The notes below the pieces were generated by a model. It searched no databases, was not told the origin of the DNA, and saw only the letters and a program-made list of their open reading frames with translations. A stretch of 12,759 nt of DNA from Oscillospiraceae bacterium (GTDB lineage Bacteria; Bacillota; Clostridia; Saccharofermentanales; Saccharofermentanaceae): positions 1-12,759 of the forward strand of contig CADCQX010000073.1 in NCBI GenBank assembly GCA_902803695.1. The letters are read 5' to 3'. Numbering within the stretch: position 1 is the stretch's first letter; every line of letters starts with the position of its first letter. This document shows, in pieces, positions 1 through 6,785 of this stretch. The translations under genes and the position numbers were made by a program.

Positions 1-345
1 GTTTCCGGCATACGAAATACCAACTGTAACAGCAACGATCAAGACAAGGATACTAAGCGAGATAACGTTATCTATGAGCGCCGGCGCCAAAAGGGACAGC
101 ACACAGGCAGCTATTCCGATCAAAGCCAGAACACATGCAGCTTTCTTGTTGAAAAGAAGGTTGTAATCCTTAAACAGATTTCTCTCTACGATAAAGAATA
201 CAGCCAGATTGATCAGCACGAAACAAACAAGTCCCAAAACGGAAAAAGATGCAGTGGCACAATATAGAGAGGCCATTATCAGAGTGACCGTAATAGCCAA
301 AGATCCGCATTTGTTTTTTGCCAAAGCCTCTTTTATCTTGTCCAT
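1..345 (-). CDS. N-terminal part of a polytopic membrane protein, paralog of the GT-C protein upstream of it (3' end outside window)
   Basis: This is the first 115 codons of an open frame that runs off the left edge. It starts MDKIKEALAKNKCGS and is preceded by a GGAGA motif about ten bases before the ATG. The visible part is strongly hydrophobic, with about four membrane segments (roughly residues 16-33, 36-52, 68-88 and 93-112). A hand alignment with the N-terminus of the protein at 405-2321 gives about 44 identical residues of 115. Shared stretches include the MDK.K.A...N.CGS start, a SLY...FSV segment, and CVLS followed by a LIDN motif. It is therefore a tandem paralog and, by inference, another GT-C-like glycosyltransferase or related envelope protein. 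The gene lies 59 bases downstream of its paralog on the same strand with no visible terminator between, so co-transcription is likely. The catalytic region is not in the window, so activity cannot be judged. Confidence 0.85.
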   Translation of the reverse strand, partial: MDKIKEALAKNKCGSLAITVTLIMASLYCATASFSVLGLVCFVLINLAVFFIVERNLFKDYNLLFNKKAACVLALIGIAACVLSLLAPALIDNVISLSILVLIVAVTVGISYAGN

Positions 346-404
346 ATAATCAATTCTCCATAACACTGATATCGTTTCCGATCATCGCTTTTCTCAAAAT
401 AATA

Positions 405-2321
405 TTACTTATGGTCTTTGATGTCTATAATATAGAAATTACCAAGCACCCATCCGTGATACCTTGAGGTGAAATATTCAGGATTATCGATATATTCACC
501 AATGACCACATATCTTATCTCAGGGTGTATCTGAGTCAGATACTCTATTTCTTCTTCGTTTTCAGGGATGGGATACGCAAATATCTTGTAATCCGCCAGC
601 AATTCCACCTCGGAAGCATACTCAACTATAACAACAGCTTCCCCGTCTTCGAGTTTTTCCTCAAGAGTGCTGTTAAGTTCAACAAACTGTTCATCAGGAA
701 CATTGGCAGTTCCTATAAACCCGGCATCGCCTATTGCCCCAAGACCGCGGTCCGAGATAACGGTATTAAGATCAGTTATCCTTGGCGGGAAATACAATTC
801 CGGATGGAAAACTATCGGCATCGCAAGGGTAAGGATGATACCCGGGATCAAGCCGATCAGAAGAGGCCTATAAGATCTAACCTTTTCGTATTTGGAGCAG
901 AATGCAACAAATGCAAAAGTCATCACAACGACAGTCTCAACATGGTATCTGACATCCGGATAACCAACCACGATATACATGCAGGTCTTAAGGAAATAAA
1001 AGATCAGGATAGTAATGAAAAAGCGGGATTCATATAGTGATACCGTTTTTGACTTACGAGAAGAATAAAGCCAGAAACAGCAGATCACAAAACATATCAA
1101 TCCGACGAACGAGCATATTATGAGAAGTGACAGGGACATGGATTTCTCGGTAAAGAGCGCTTTGAACCATAATCCCGGATCCGTAAACAGAGTTTTTTGA
1201 ACATCGTTTGGAAGGCTTACGGAATTCAAAGGCTTCGGGCTGACCTGAAAGGCAGTTCCGGAGTTGTCCGTGATCCATGGTTTTCGAAAATGAACAAAAG
1301 AATAAATGATCCATGGCGAAGTAGAGATCAAAACCCCGATCATGTAGAACAATGCGTTCTTGATCCTGTCTTCTTTCAGGATGATAAGAGCCAAAAGGCC
1401 GTATGCCACAAACGGAAGATTATCAAAACGCGTCACCGGTGCTAAGCCTGCGACTAATCCGAGCATAAAAACGAGGTTCTTTTTACAGGAAGTCCTGAAG
1501 ACGGAATAAAAGAGAAGCAGCGAAGCAAGGACAGTCAATATCGATACCGGGATCGCTCTGGCGCAGCACAACTCATCAAGATAATCAGGCGATGTGAGGA
1601 GCACGACAGAAGCTGCGATTCCGGAATAATATTCGGATGTTATCAACTTGCTCATTTTAAGCAGGATAAAGACTGAGAAAAGGCAGGCATAGATATTGAC
1701 CAGAACTCCGGAGTACATACCAAGTCCCGTCATCTTATCAACGACGAAGATCAGGAACGGATATAGATACGGAAAAGAACAGTTATAGACCGTATCGACC
1801 ATGTATTGCCTGATTAGAGCTATATTGCCGTAATCCTTCAGGGTTGAAAGTGCAACGTCATAGTAGACAAAGGAATCAGGAGAAAATCTTCCGCAGGAAA
1901 AAACGCAACTTAAGCAGAAAGAAGCCAATCCGATTGCCAAAAACAGGATAAAGATCTTCGTAATCTTATTCTTCACTTTGGCAAGAACAGCTATCGAAAC
2001 TGTTAATACAATGATGACTGAGATTATAGTCATCGAAACAGGGTTATCAATAAGCTTGCCGTTGATGAACGAAAGAACGCATGAGACCAATCCCAGACCG
2101 AAAAGAACCGCTCCATACCTTAAGTCGATGGCAAAAGAGAATTCCTTATATATCAGATGCTCGATGCCATAAAAGATCACCAGATTTAAGACAACAAATC
2201 CGGCAAGACCGGCCACGGAAAAAGTCGGAATGATCACGTATAAAGATACAAGGATCATCGTGATCGCTATCGAGAACGATCCGCATCTGTTATTCATAAC
2301 TGCATTTTTCAACTTATCCAT
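405..2321 (-). CDS. GT-C-type polytopic membrane glycosyltransferase-like protein
   Basis: A 638-residue integral membrane protein with a dozen or so hydrophobic segments between residues 15 and 505. A soluble C-terminal domain (about 515-638) is predicted outside the membrane. After the fourth or fifth segment comes a loop with FSPDSFVYYDVAL (146-158). Its Asp149 sits where GT-C enzymes of the ArnT/PMT type carry a catalytic acidic residue in the first large external loop. A conserved-looking TRFDN (297-301) and a PDVRYH (455-460) lie in later loops. The C-terminal domain contains GDAGFIGT (531-538), resembling the post-membrane domain of lipid-linked sugar transferases. By family knowledge such proteins move sugars from polyprenyl-phosphate donors to envelope acceptors; donor and acceptor are unknown here. 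It is preceded by a related protein gene 42 bases upstream and followed by its own paralog. The ribosome binding site is weak (AGAGA about 11 bases before ATG), so coupling to the upstream gene is possible. Confidence 0.7.
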   Translation of the reverse strand: MDKLKNAVMNNRCGSFSIAITMILVSLYVIIPTFSVAGLAGFVVLNLVIFYGIEHLIYKEFSFAIDLRYGAVLFGLGLVSCVLSFINGKLIDNPVSMTIISVIIVLTVSIAVLAKVKNKITKIFILFLAIGLASFCLSCVFSCGRFSPDSFVYYDVALSTLKDYGNIALIRQYMVDTVYNCSFPYLYPFLIFVVDKMTGLGMYSGVLVNIYACLFSVFILLKMSKLITSEYYSGIAASVVLLTSPDYLDELCCARAIPVSILTVLASLLLFYSVFRTSCKKNLVFMLGLVAGLAPVTRFDNLPFVAYGLLALIILKEDRIKNALFYMIGVLISTSPWIIYSFVHFRKPWITDNSGTAFQVSPKPLNSVSLPNDVQKTLFTDPGLWFKALFTEKSMSLSLLIICSFVGLICFVICCFWLYSSRKSKTVSLYESRFFITILIFYFLKTCMYIVVGYPDVRYHVETVVVMTFAFVAFCSKYEKVRSYRPLLIGLIPGIILTLAMPIVFHPELYFPPRITDLNTVISDRGLGAIGDAGFIGTANVPDEQFVELNSTLEEKLEDGEAVVIVEYASEVELLADYKIFAYPIPENEEEIEYLTQIHPEIRYVVIGEYIDNPEYFTSRYHGWVLGNFYIIDIKDHK

Positions 2322-2363
2322 GGGTTATTAATCTCTGCTAAGGTCTCTAAATCAAACGGATCA

Positions 2364-3041
2364 TCATTCAATGGTATTCCACACTCCGGGTCTATCCTCG
2401 TCAGCGATATCTTTTCTCTTCTTGATCCATACGACAAGAAGGATCACACCACCTACTGCCATGACTCCACCGAAGATGAAGAAGAAAGGCTTTGAACTGG
2501 CGTTATTGACAAGATAGTAAGGAACAAGCATTTCTTCACTTTCTTCTCTGGTAAAATCACATTTTACGAGATAATTAACAGCAGCTTCATACATATCATT
2601 GCTCATCTTCTGAGCATATCCGTCCACATGAACGGATTGAGTCGGAGCCTTTCCTCTGTTGATAAAAAAGTCGATCGTATCATCGGTGATCGAATCAAGA
2701 GTAGTAACATCAGATTTATCAGGTCTGAAGACAACGACACTTACAAATTCTCTCGGGTGTTTGTCGCTGTCAAACTTAGGAACCGCGTAATAGTTTACCT
2801 TACCATTATCACCGGTCTCGACTACACATATACCCCAGCTCCTGTCTATATCTCCAACGACGTGGCTGTGATTTGTAATATCGGAATAATCGCAATCAGG
2901 ATCATTAAGATCGATAGTATTCGTATCACCTTTCAGGTATGTTATTCCGACTCCCAAAAATATCACTCCGCAAATAAGCATAACTATTGCTCCGTATAAA
3001 AGAGCGGCTTTCTTCTTACCTGCCAAAAAGAACCAAAACAT
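2364..3041 (-). CDS. Two-TM membrane protein of unknown function with an extracytoplasmic domain
   Basis: A 225-residue protein that I do not recognise as a named family. It has a short basic N-terminus (GKKK at 8-11), a membrane segment at about 13-36, and a hydrophilic domain of about 155 residues. A second segment (about 185-206) is followed by a basic WIKKRKD, so by the positive-inside rule both ends are cytoplasmic and the middle domain is outside. That domain holds Cys51, Cys74 and Cys163. It reads as a mixed alpha/beta fold with DRSWGICVVETGDNGKVNYYAVPKF (split around residues 66-90). Small proteins with this N-TM/domain/C-TM layout are common unknowns in Clostridia. The start is supported by a run of six G residues (3049-3054) seven bases before ATG. 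The gene begins 18 bases after the MarR stop, so it is the most direct candidate target of that regulator. A sensory or stress role would be speculation. Confidence 0.8.
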   Translation of the reverse strand: MFWFFLAGKKKAALLYGAIVMLICGVIFLGVGITYLKGDTNTIDLNDPDCDYSDITNHSHVVGDIDRSWGICVVETGDNGKVNYYAVPKFDSDKHPREFVSVVVFRPDKSDVTTLDSITDDTIDFFINRGKAPTQSVHVDGYAQKMSNDMYEAAVNYLVKCDFTREESEEMLVPYYLVNNASSKPFFFIFGGVMAVGGVILLVVWIKKRKDIADEDRPGVWNTIE

Positions 3042-3059
3042 TTAAAATCCCCCCGTTGT

Positions 3060-3491
3060 TCAGTCTTCAAAGCATTCCATCAGTCTTGTCAGGTCCACAA
3101 CAAGATCATCAAGTTTGCTGTCATCTATCTTCGAAAACAGTCTGTCTGTCTTCGCTGATGTCATTTCATAATTCTTCTCAAAGTACTTCTTTGCTTTTGG
3201 CGCAAGTTCAACTACAAGTGCTCTTCCGTCTGTTCTTGATTGTCTTACCTTGAGATATTTTTTCCCTTCCAATTGAGATACTATCTTCTTAACATTCTGT
3301 CTTGTCGTTCCGACAAAATCAGCAATGGAATTTAGATTCTTTTCACCTTCATCCATCTTGGAGATCATCAAAAGCAAAAACCATTGTTTATACGTTATGT
3401 CTTCATGAATCGAATCGCCAAACTGCGAGAATTTATTTGACAGAAGTGAAATCGATCCGATTATGTATTCTTCCTTCTCGATCCTGCCCAT
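3060..3491 (-). CDS. MarR-family winged-helix transcriptional regulator
   Basis: A 143-residue protein of the usual MarR length. An N-terminal dimerisation helix (about 1-25) is followed by TYKQWFLLLMIS (33-44). The winged helix-turn-helix has NLNSIADFVGTTRQNVKKIV (52-71) as helix and recognition helix, and SRTDGRALVVEL (85-96) as the wing with the typical D-x-R. A C-terminal helix (about 99-141) completes the dimer interface. The start chosen is the ATG at 3491, preceded by a strong AAGGAGGGG at ideal spacing. A longer in-frame ATG at 3533 lies inside the -10 box and would precede the expected transcript start. MarR proteins are usually dimeric repressors released by small phenolic or oxidising ligands. 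Here the regulator heads a run of three membrane-protein genes and probably controls itself and them through the repeats in its promoter. The ligand is unknown. Confidence 0.92.
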   Translation of the reverse strand: MGRIEKEEYIIGSISLLSNKFSQFGDSIHEDITYKQWFLLLMISKMDEGEKNLNSIADFVGTTRQNVKKIVSQLEGKKYLKVRQSRTDGRALVVELAPKAKKYFEKNYEMTSAKTDRLFSKIDDSKLDDLVVDLTRLMECFED

Positions 3492-3525
3492 AAGCCCCTC
3501 CTTCGAAAATACGCAACAAATTGCT

Positions 3526-3561
3526 CTTTTCAATTATATGCATAATATTGCATAATTACAA
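3526..3561 (-). promoter_or_regulatory. SigA-type promoter with probable MarR operator
   Basis: Reading on the minus strand there is a TTGTAA -35 box (3556-3561), a 17-base spacer and a perfect TATAAT -10 box (3533-3538). This predicts a transcript start near 3526, about 35 bases before the MarR ATG. The spacer contains the plus-strand octamer TGCATAAT twice (3539-3546 and 3549-3556), spaced exactly 10 bp, that is, on one face of the helix. The ATGCAT cores also give partial dyad symmetry. A repressor bound there would cover both boxes, as MarR proteins usually do at their own promoter. The -35 box lies only ten bases beyond the stop codon of the SLH-like gene. Confidence 0.7.
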
Positions 3562-3571
3562 CACCCTTGTT

Positions 3572-3922
3572 TCAGCGCTTTTCCCGTTCACGCGGATCTT
3601 TTGTCTTACCAACGCAATCTTCGAGTTCCGTGATGCTCATTTCTTTTTCGGGCATAAACAATACCAGTTCCTTATCAATAGTAAAAGCATCCATTATGCC
3701 CTTGAGATAAACTTGAGCTATGTGATTTGCACATACTCTGCAGTCGAAAAGATCCTTGATGAAGTATGCTTTTTCGATACCGATCTCATCCGGTTCATGC
3801 ATATTTTTCTGAAGATATTCATGTATTATCTTCGCGCACAATTTGCGCGTTAAGACCGCATCTTTTTCCTCATCCTTTTTATCGATTCCCAGACGGTCTA
3901 AAAGATCGATTACTTTGGTCAT
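3572..3922 (-). CDS. Small SLH-like protein without export signal, coupled to alpha-galactosidase
   Basis: A 116-residue charged protein with no signal peptide or membrane segment. I see a degenerate S-layer-homology pattern. TRKLCAKIIHEYL (25-37) resembles the TRAE-type start of an SLH repeat. DLFDCRVCANHIAQVYLKGIM (57-77, with a gap in strictness) resembles the helix ending in the typical KGI motif, and FMPEKEMSITELEDC (89-103) resembles the F-x-P...TR.E segment. Canonical SLH domains come in threes on exported proteins and bind cell-wall polymers. This one has about one and a half and seems cytoplasmic, so wall anchoring is unlikely and the resemblance could be structural only. Cys61 and Cys64 form a CxxC with His67 nearby, which could bind metal or a thiol. 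Its ATG overlaps the alpha-galactosidase stop as ATGA, implying translational coupling and possibly a stoichiometric partnership with that enzyme. The assignment is tentative. Confidence 0.72.
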   Translation of the reverse strand: MTKVIDLLDRLGIDKKDEEKDAVLTRKLCAKIIHEYLQKNMHEPDEIGIEKAYFIKDLFDCRVCANHIAQVYLKGIMDAFTIDKELVLFMPEKEMSITELEDCVGKTKDPREREKR

Positions 3923-5661
3923 ACAGGTGTGATCTTAACGAGGTAACTTGCACATCCTTTTATCGAAGAAAGTCTGATACGTTTCTCGCAAGTACTCCAC
4001 GTTTCCTTACTCTTTAGATCCTTGATCTGATATTCATCGGCACTCAGGAAACCGGAAGGAATGTTCATTTTCTCTGCTATGTCATCAAATGATATGCAGA
4101 TATCTTCAACTCTGGCTTCAGTATCGAGATTGAAGAATCCAACAGCGATAGAACCGTCGCTAAGCGGTTTTACAAGAACATCGATCCTTTTGTTGTCTCT
4201 TATGTAATCCTTTGAAGGATCAGACGTATTGATGGTGGTGAATATTCTTTTTGCCTGAACTCCCAGAGCATCCTGGTTAAGCGCGATATAATCCTCATTG
4301 GCGATTATATTGTATATCTCGTCGCCCTTACTAACGCGTCTCAGATCCAGACCGAGCATCAGAGGAGAATTGAGCATGCACCACATAGCCATGTGGGATT
4401 CATTCATCGTCTGAACCAATCCGTTCATTCCGATTACCATCATGTCAGGATCGTTCCATCCTTTATCAAGTCCTGCAAACTCGTCCATGATAACCGCTTT
4501 GTTATATTGGGTCGTGATGTTTGTCGTATAATCGCTTTCCCATGCGCAGGTACCGAAATCACCTTCGGTAGAACCGACGGCAAAGGTTATGTCATTAAGT
4601 ATCCTCCAAGAGTTACCTACTTTATAAGCCCAGTTCTGAGGATTCGTCTTACCCCACTCGCAGACGGAAAGGATAACGTCATTATCCTTGTCTATCTCTT
4701 CGAATGCTTCCATCATTGCAGCATAGGAACTCAGCGTATTTTCCTGACGTCTGTGGTTCATGAGCTTGATGATATTCTTTCCGCTCTTAAGTTCAACAGC
4801 AAAAGGAGCAGAAAGCGTAAAGTCGGTCGCAGATGCGGTTTCCGGGATAAGATCGTCAAAGATCCTTTGATCGTTGACACTTATCTGAAGCCATGCTCCG
4901 ATACCTTCCTCTTTTCCGGTAGCGTAGTCGATCTTAAGATCTACCGTCTTCTCTTCATCCGAATCTATCTCGATCACGATCTCGCTGCTCTTGGTTCCGA
5001 CAGGACTATAATCAGGCCCTGTTCCATCAAGTGTTCCGAGGAAAGTCACATATGAATCCTTAAGATGAGCACTCTCCCCTGTTATGACCAGCTGTTCCGC
5101 ATTTATAGTCTTGTCACCGATAATTACCGATCTGATATTCGGTCCGAAAGTAAACCTGGCATTATCAGGATCGGCAAAAGTTGCATTATCGAAGATGTTA
5201 TAACAGTTATCCACTTTGATGAAGTCGATTCCCCAATCAAGATACTGCTTCGCATAAACCTTCTCATATCCGTATGTTCCGACTTCAGAACCAGCACAGA
5301 GCTTTTCTCCTATATCGTTATACATTCCGAACTTAAGTCCCTTGGAATGAAGGAAATCAGAAAGAGCCTTAAATCCGCTCGGGAATCTCTCCGGCTCATT
5401 TGAAAGCTTACCGTCCACACGGTGAGGAACATAGCAGCCATCATCCAAGACAACATACTTATATCCGAGCTTATCAAGACCCAACTCGACCAGTTTCTCT
5501 GCCATCTGCTTTGTAAGTTCTTCTGTATTACCGCTTCCAAATGCATTCCAGCTGTTCCAGCCCATTACCGGAAGCCTTCCGTTTTTCTTACAGGACAGGA
5601 TCTTTTTGTTCGAAAAAGATTCATAGCGCAGATCTTCTCTGGCAGGTGTCGGTTTAGTCAT
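3919..5661 (-). CDS. GH27 alpha-galactosidase with inserted CBM-like domain
   Basis: A 580-residue glycoside hydrolase family 27 enzyme (clan GH-D, retaining). The barrel opens with MGWNSWNAFG (33-42). VLDDGCY (71-77) gives the substrate-binding Asp pair, and FIKVDNCY (147-154) carries the predicted nucleophile Asp151. CEWG (334-337) is followed by SWRILNDI (351-358), whose Asp357 aligns with the acid/base of human alpha-galactosidase A. GWNDPDMMVIG is at 401-411 and ALNQDALG at 460-467; a C-terminal beta-sandwich follows from about 475. Unusually, about 150 residues (158-308) are inserted between the nucleophile strand and the CEWG strand. The insert is rich in beta strands with a WLQISVND segment and resembles a CBM6/35-type module. 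There is no signal peptide, so it is probably cytoplasmic, releasing alpha-linked galactose from imported oligosaccharides. A beta-L-arabinopyranosidase activity, also known in GH27, cannot be excluded. A TAGGAG ribosome binding site precedes ATG. It starts 20 bases after the GH5 gene. Confidence 0.92.
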   Translation of the reverse strand: MTKPTPAREDLRYESFSNKKILSCKKNGRLPVMGWNSWNAFGSGNTEELTKQMAEKLVELGLDKLGYKYVVLDDGCYVPHRVDGKLSNEPERFPSGFKALSDFLHSKGLKFGMYNDIGEKLCAGSEVGTYGYEKVYAKQYLDWGIDFIKVDNCYNIFDNATFADPDNARFTFGPNIRSVIIGDKTINAEQLVITGESAHLKDSYVTFLGTLDGTGPDYSPVGTKSSEIVIEIDSDEEKTVDLKIDYATGKEEGIGAWLQISVNDQRIFDDLIPETASATDFTLSAPFAVELKSGKNIIKLMNHRRQENTLSSYAAMMEAFEEIDKDNDVILSVCEWGKTNPQNWAYKVGNSWRILNDITFAVGSTEGDFGTCAWESDYTTNITTQYNKAVIMDEFAGLDKGWNDPDMMVIGMNGLVQTMNESHMAMWCMLNSPLMLGLDLRRVSKGDEIYNIIANEDYIALNQDALGVQAKRIFTTINTSDPSKDYIRDNKRIDVLVKPLSDGSIAVGFFNLDTEARVEDICISFDDIAEKMNIPSGFLSADEYQIKDLKSKETWSTCEKRIRLSSIKGCASYLVKITPV

Positions 5662-5681
5662 GATATATCTCCTATCGTGAG

Positions 5682-6710
5682 TTAAATGTATTTAACGAAT
5701 TCGCTTCTGACTTTGTCCATACGTCCATCGGCGATTCCGAAGTTCATTTCCTTATAACTCCATGCTGCTCTTCCGATACCGTATTTTCTGAAAACAGTAT
5801 TGATGATCTTGTACCACTTTACGATATCCTCAGGATCAACAAAATCGATAACTCCGTACTCACCGCAGTAAAGTGCCACATCGCGTTCTTCGGCAACCTT
5901 GATAGCTTCGGCAAAGATCTTTTCGAAGTATGCCTCGCTTAACTTATCATCGGGTGAGAAACCTGCAAAACCGGTTGTTACCTGTTCGAGATTATCCTTA
6001 CCAGCCGCATCCATTTCAGCATATGAAGCATCAATGGAGATCCTTAAACTCTGATCCATCGTCGGGATCCACGAAGCTGCCTGATGCGTAAAGATCAATG
6101 GCTCATAGCAATGGAAATTGTAGATAATATTCTCGTCATAAGGCATAGCCAGATCCTTAACAGCCTCAACACTGTTGTTGTAATATCCGCCCACAAGGAT
6201 CTTTACTGTAGGCGCTATCTTACGTATCCTCTTGATACACTCGGTCGATATACGGTTCCAACCGTCACAGAATGCCTTATCGGTAACCTCGTTAAGAAGT
6301 TCAAAAGCAAGTCTGTCTCCGGTGTTGCCAAACTTTTCAGCCAGTCTTTCCCACAGAACATAGAATCTTTCCTGAAGCTTCTCATCATCGAAAAAGCCCT
6401 TTTCACCGTTTCCGTCATAAAAGGAATAACCGCATGTCTTATGAAGATCCAGGATCATGTTAAGTCCCTGTTCTCCGCAGCAGTCGAGCGCGAACTTGAT
6501 CCTGTCATAGCCTGATTCTATTGGTGTTCCGTCATCTGTCTCGATCAACTCATAGTCGATCGGAAGACGGATATGATCTGTGCCCCAACTCTTGATTGTC
6601 TCGAAATCTTTCTTTGTGATGAAAGTATCATATCTCTCTTCTGTGTGATCGCACTGGGATAACCAGCCTCCGAGATTGATGCCTTTCTGGTAACCGTTCC
6701 ACGTTTTCAT
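5682..6710 (-). CDS. GH5-family glycoside hydrolase (intracellular)
   Basis: A 342-residue single-domain clan GH-A enzyme of glycoside hydrolase family 5. Motifs in barrel order are: KGINLGGWLSQC (9-20), HIRLPID (46-52) with Arg48, LDLHKTCGY (88-96) with His90, and FELLNEV (136-142) with acid/base Glu141. Next come FHCYEP (199-204), YCGEYGV (281-287) with nucleophile Glu284, and AAWSYKEMNFGI (315-326) with the conserved active-site Trp317. The length is that of a bare catalytic domain. No signal peptide, CBM or dockerin is present, so it acts inside the cell on short oligosaccharides rather than on polymer. GH5 covers beta-glucanases, beta-mannanases and several exo-enzymes; pairing with an alpha-galactosidase favours galacto(gluco)mannan or similar oligosaccharides, but this is inference. 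The start is supported by GGGGG (6717-6721) six bases before ATG. It is the first gene of the three-gene hydrolase operon. Confidence 0.9.
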   Translation of the reverse strand: MKTWNGYQKGINLGGWLSQCDHTEERYDTFITKKDFETIKSWGTDHIRLPIDYELIETDDGTPIESGYDRIKFALDCCGEQGLNMILDLHKTCGYSFYDGNGEKGFFDDEKLQERFYVLWERLAEKFGNTGDRLAFELLNEVTDKAFCDGWNRISTECIKRIRKIAPTVKILVGGYYNNSVEAVKDLAMPYDENIIYNFHCYEPLIFTHQAASWIPTMDQSLRISIDASYAEMDAAGKDNLEQVTTGFAGFSPDDKLSEAYFEKIFAEAIKVAEERDVALYCGEYGVIDFVDPEDIVKWYKIINTVFRKYGIGRAAWSYKEMNFGIADGRMDKVRSEFVKYI

Positions 6711-6736
6711 AATTTGCCCCCAAATAAATGATGTTT

Positions 6737-6767
6737 AGATTATAATCTTTTTATTTCGGTACGCAAA
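6737..6767 (-). promoter_or_regulatory. Promoter of the GH5-GH27 operon, with 12-bp palindrome over the -10 box
   Basis: On the minus strand a perfect TATAAT (6739-6744) lies 28 bases before the GH5 ATG. The best -35 candidate at 17-bp spacing is TTTGCG (6762-6767), a weak match. The -10 box is inside a perfect palindrome AGATTATAATCT (6737-6748). A dyad there could be an operator half-site or simply chance in AT-rich sequence. No catabolite-responsive (cre) site was recognised. Confidence 0.55.
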
Positions 6768-6785
6768 ACAGAATTTCGAGAAAAA

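Noticed and set aside
525..1037. Plus-strand 170-codon open frame opposite the GT-C gene
   Set aside because: Antisense shadow of a multi-pass membrane protein; composition is not protein-like and no motif is seen.
2322..2363. Search for a terminator or promoter between the two-TM gene and the GT-C gene
   Set aside because: No hairpin with T-run and no convincing boxes are present, so the genes were treated as one transcription unit.
3492..3533. Longer start for the MarR gene (14 extra residues)
   Set aside because: The upstream ATG overlaps the TATAAT -10 box and would not be in the mRNA, while the ATG at 3491 has an ideal AAGGAGGGG site.
4393..5055. Plus-strand 220-codon open frame
   Set aside because: It lies entirely within the well-supported GH27 gene on the opposite strand, shows no family motif and no ribosome binding site.
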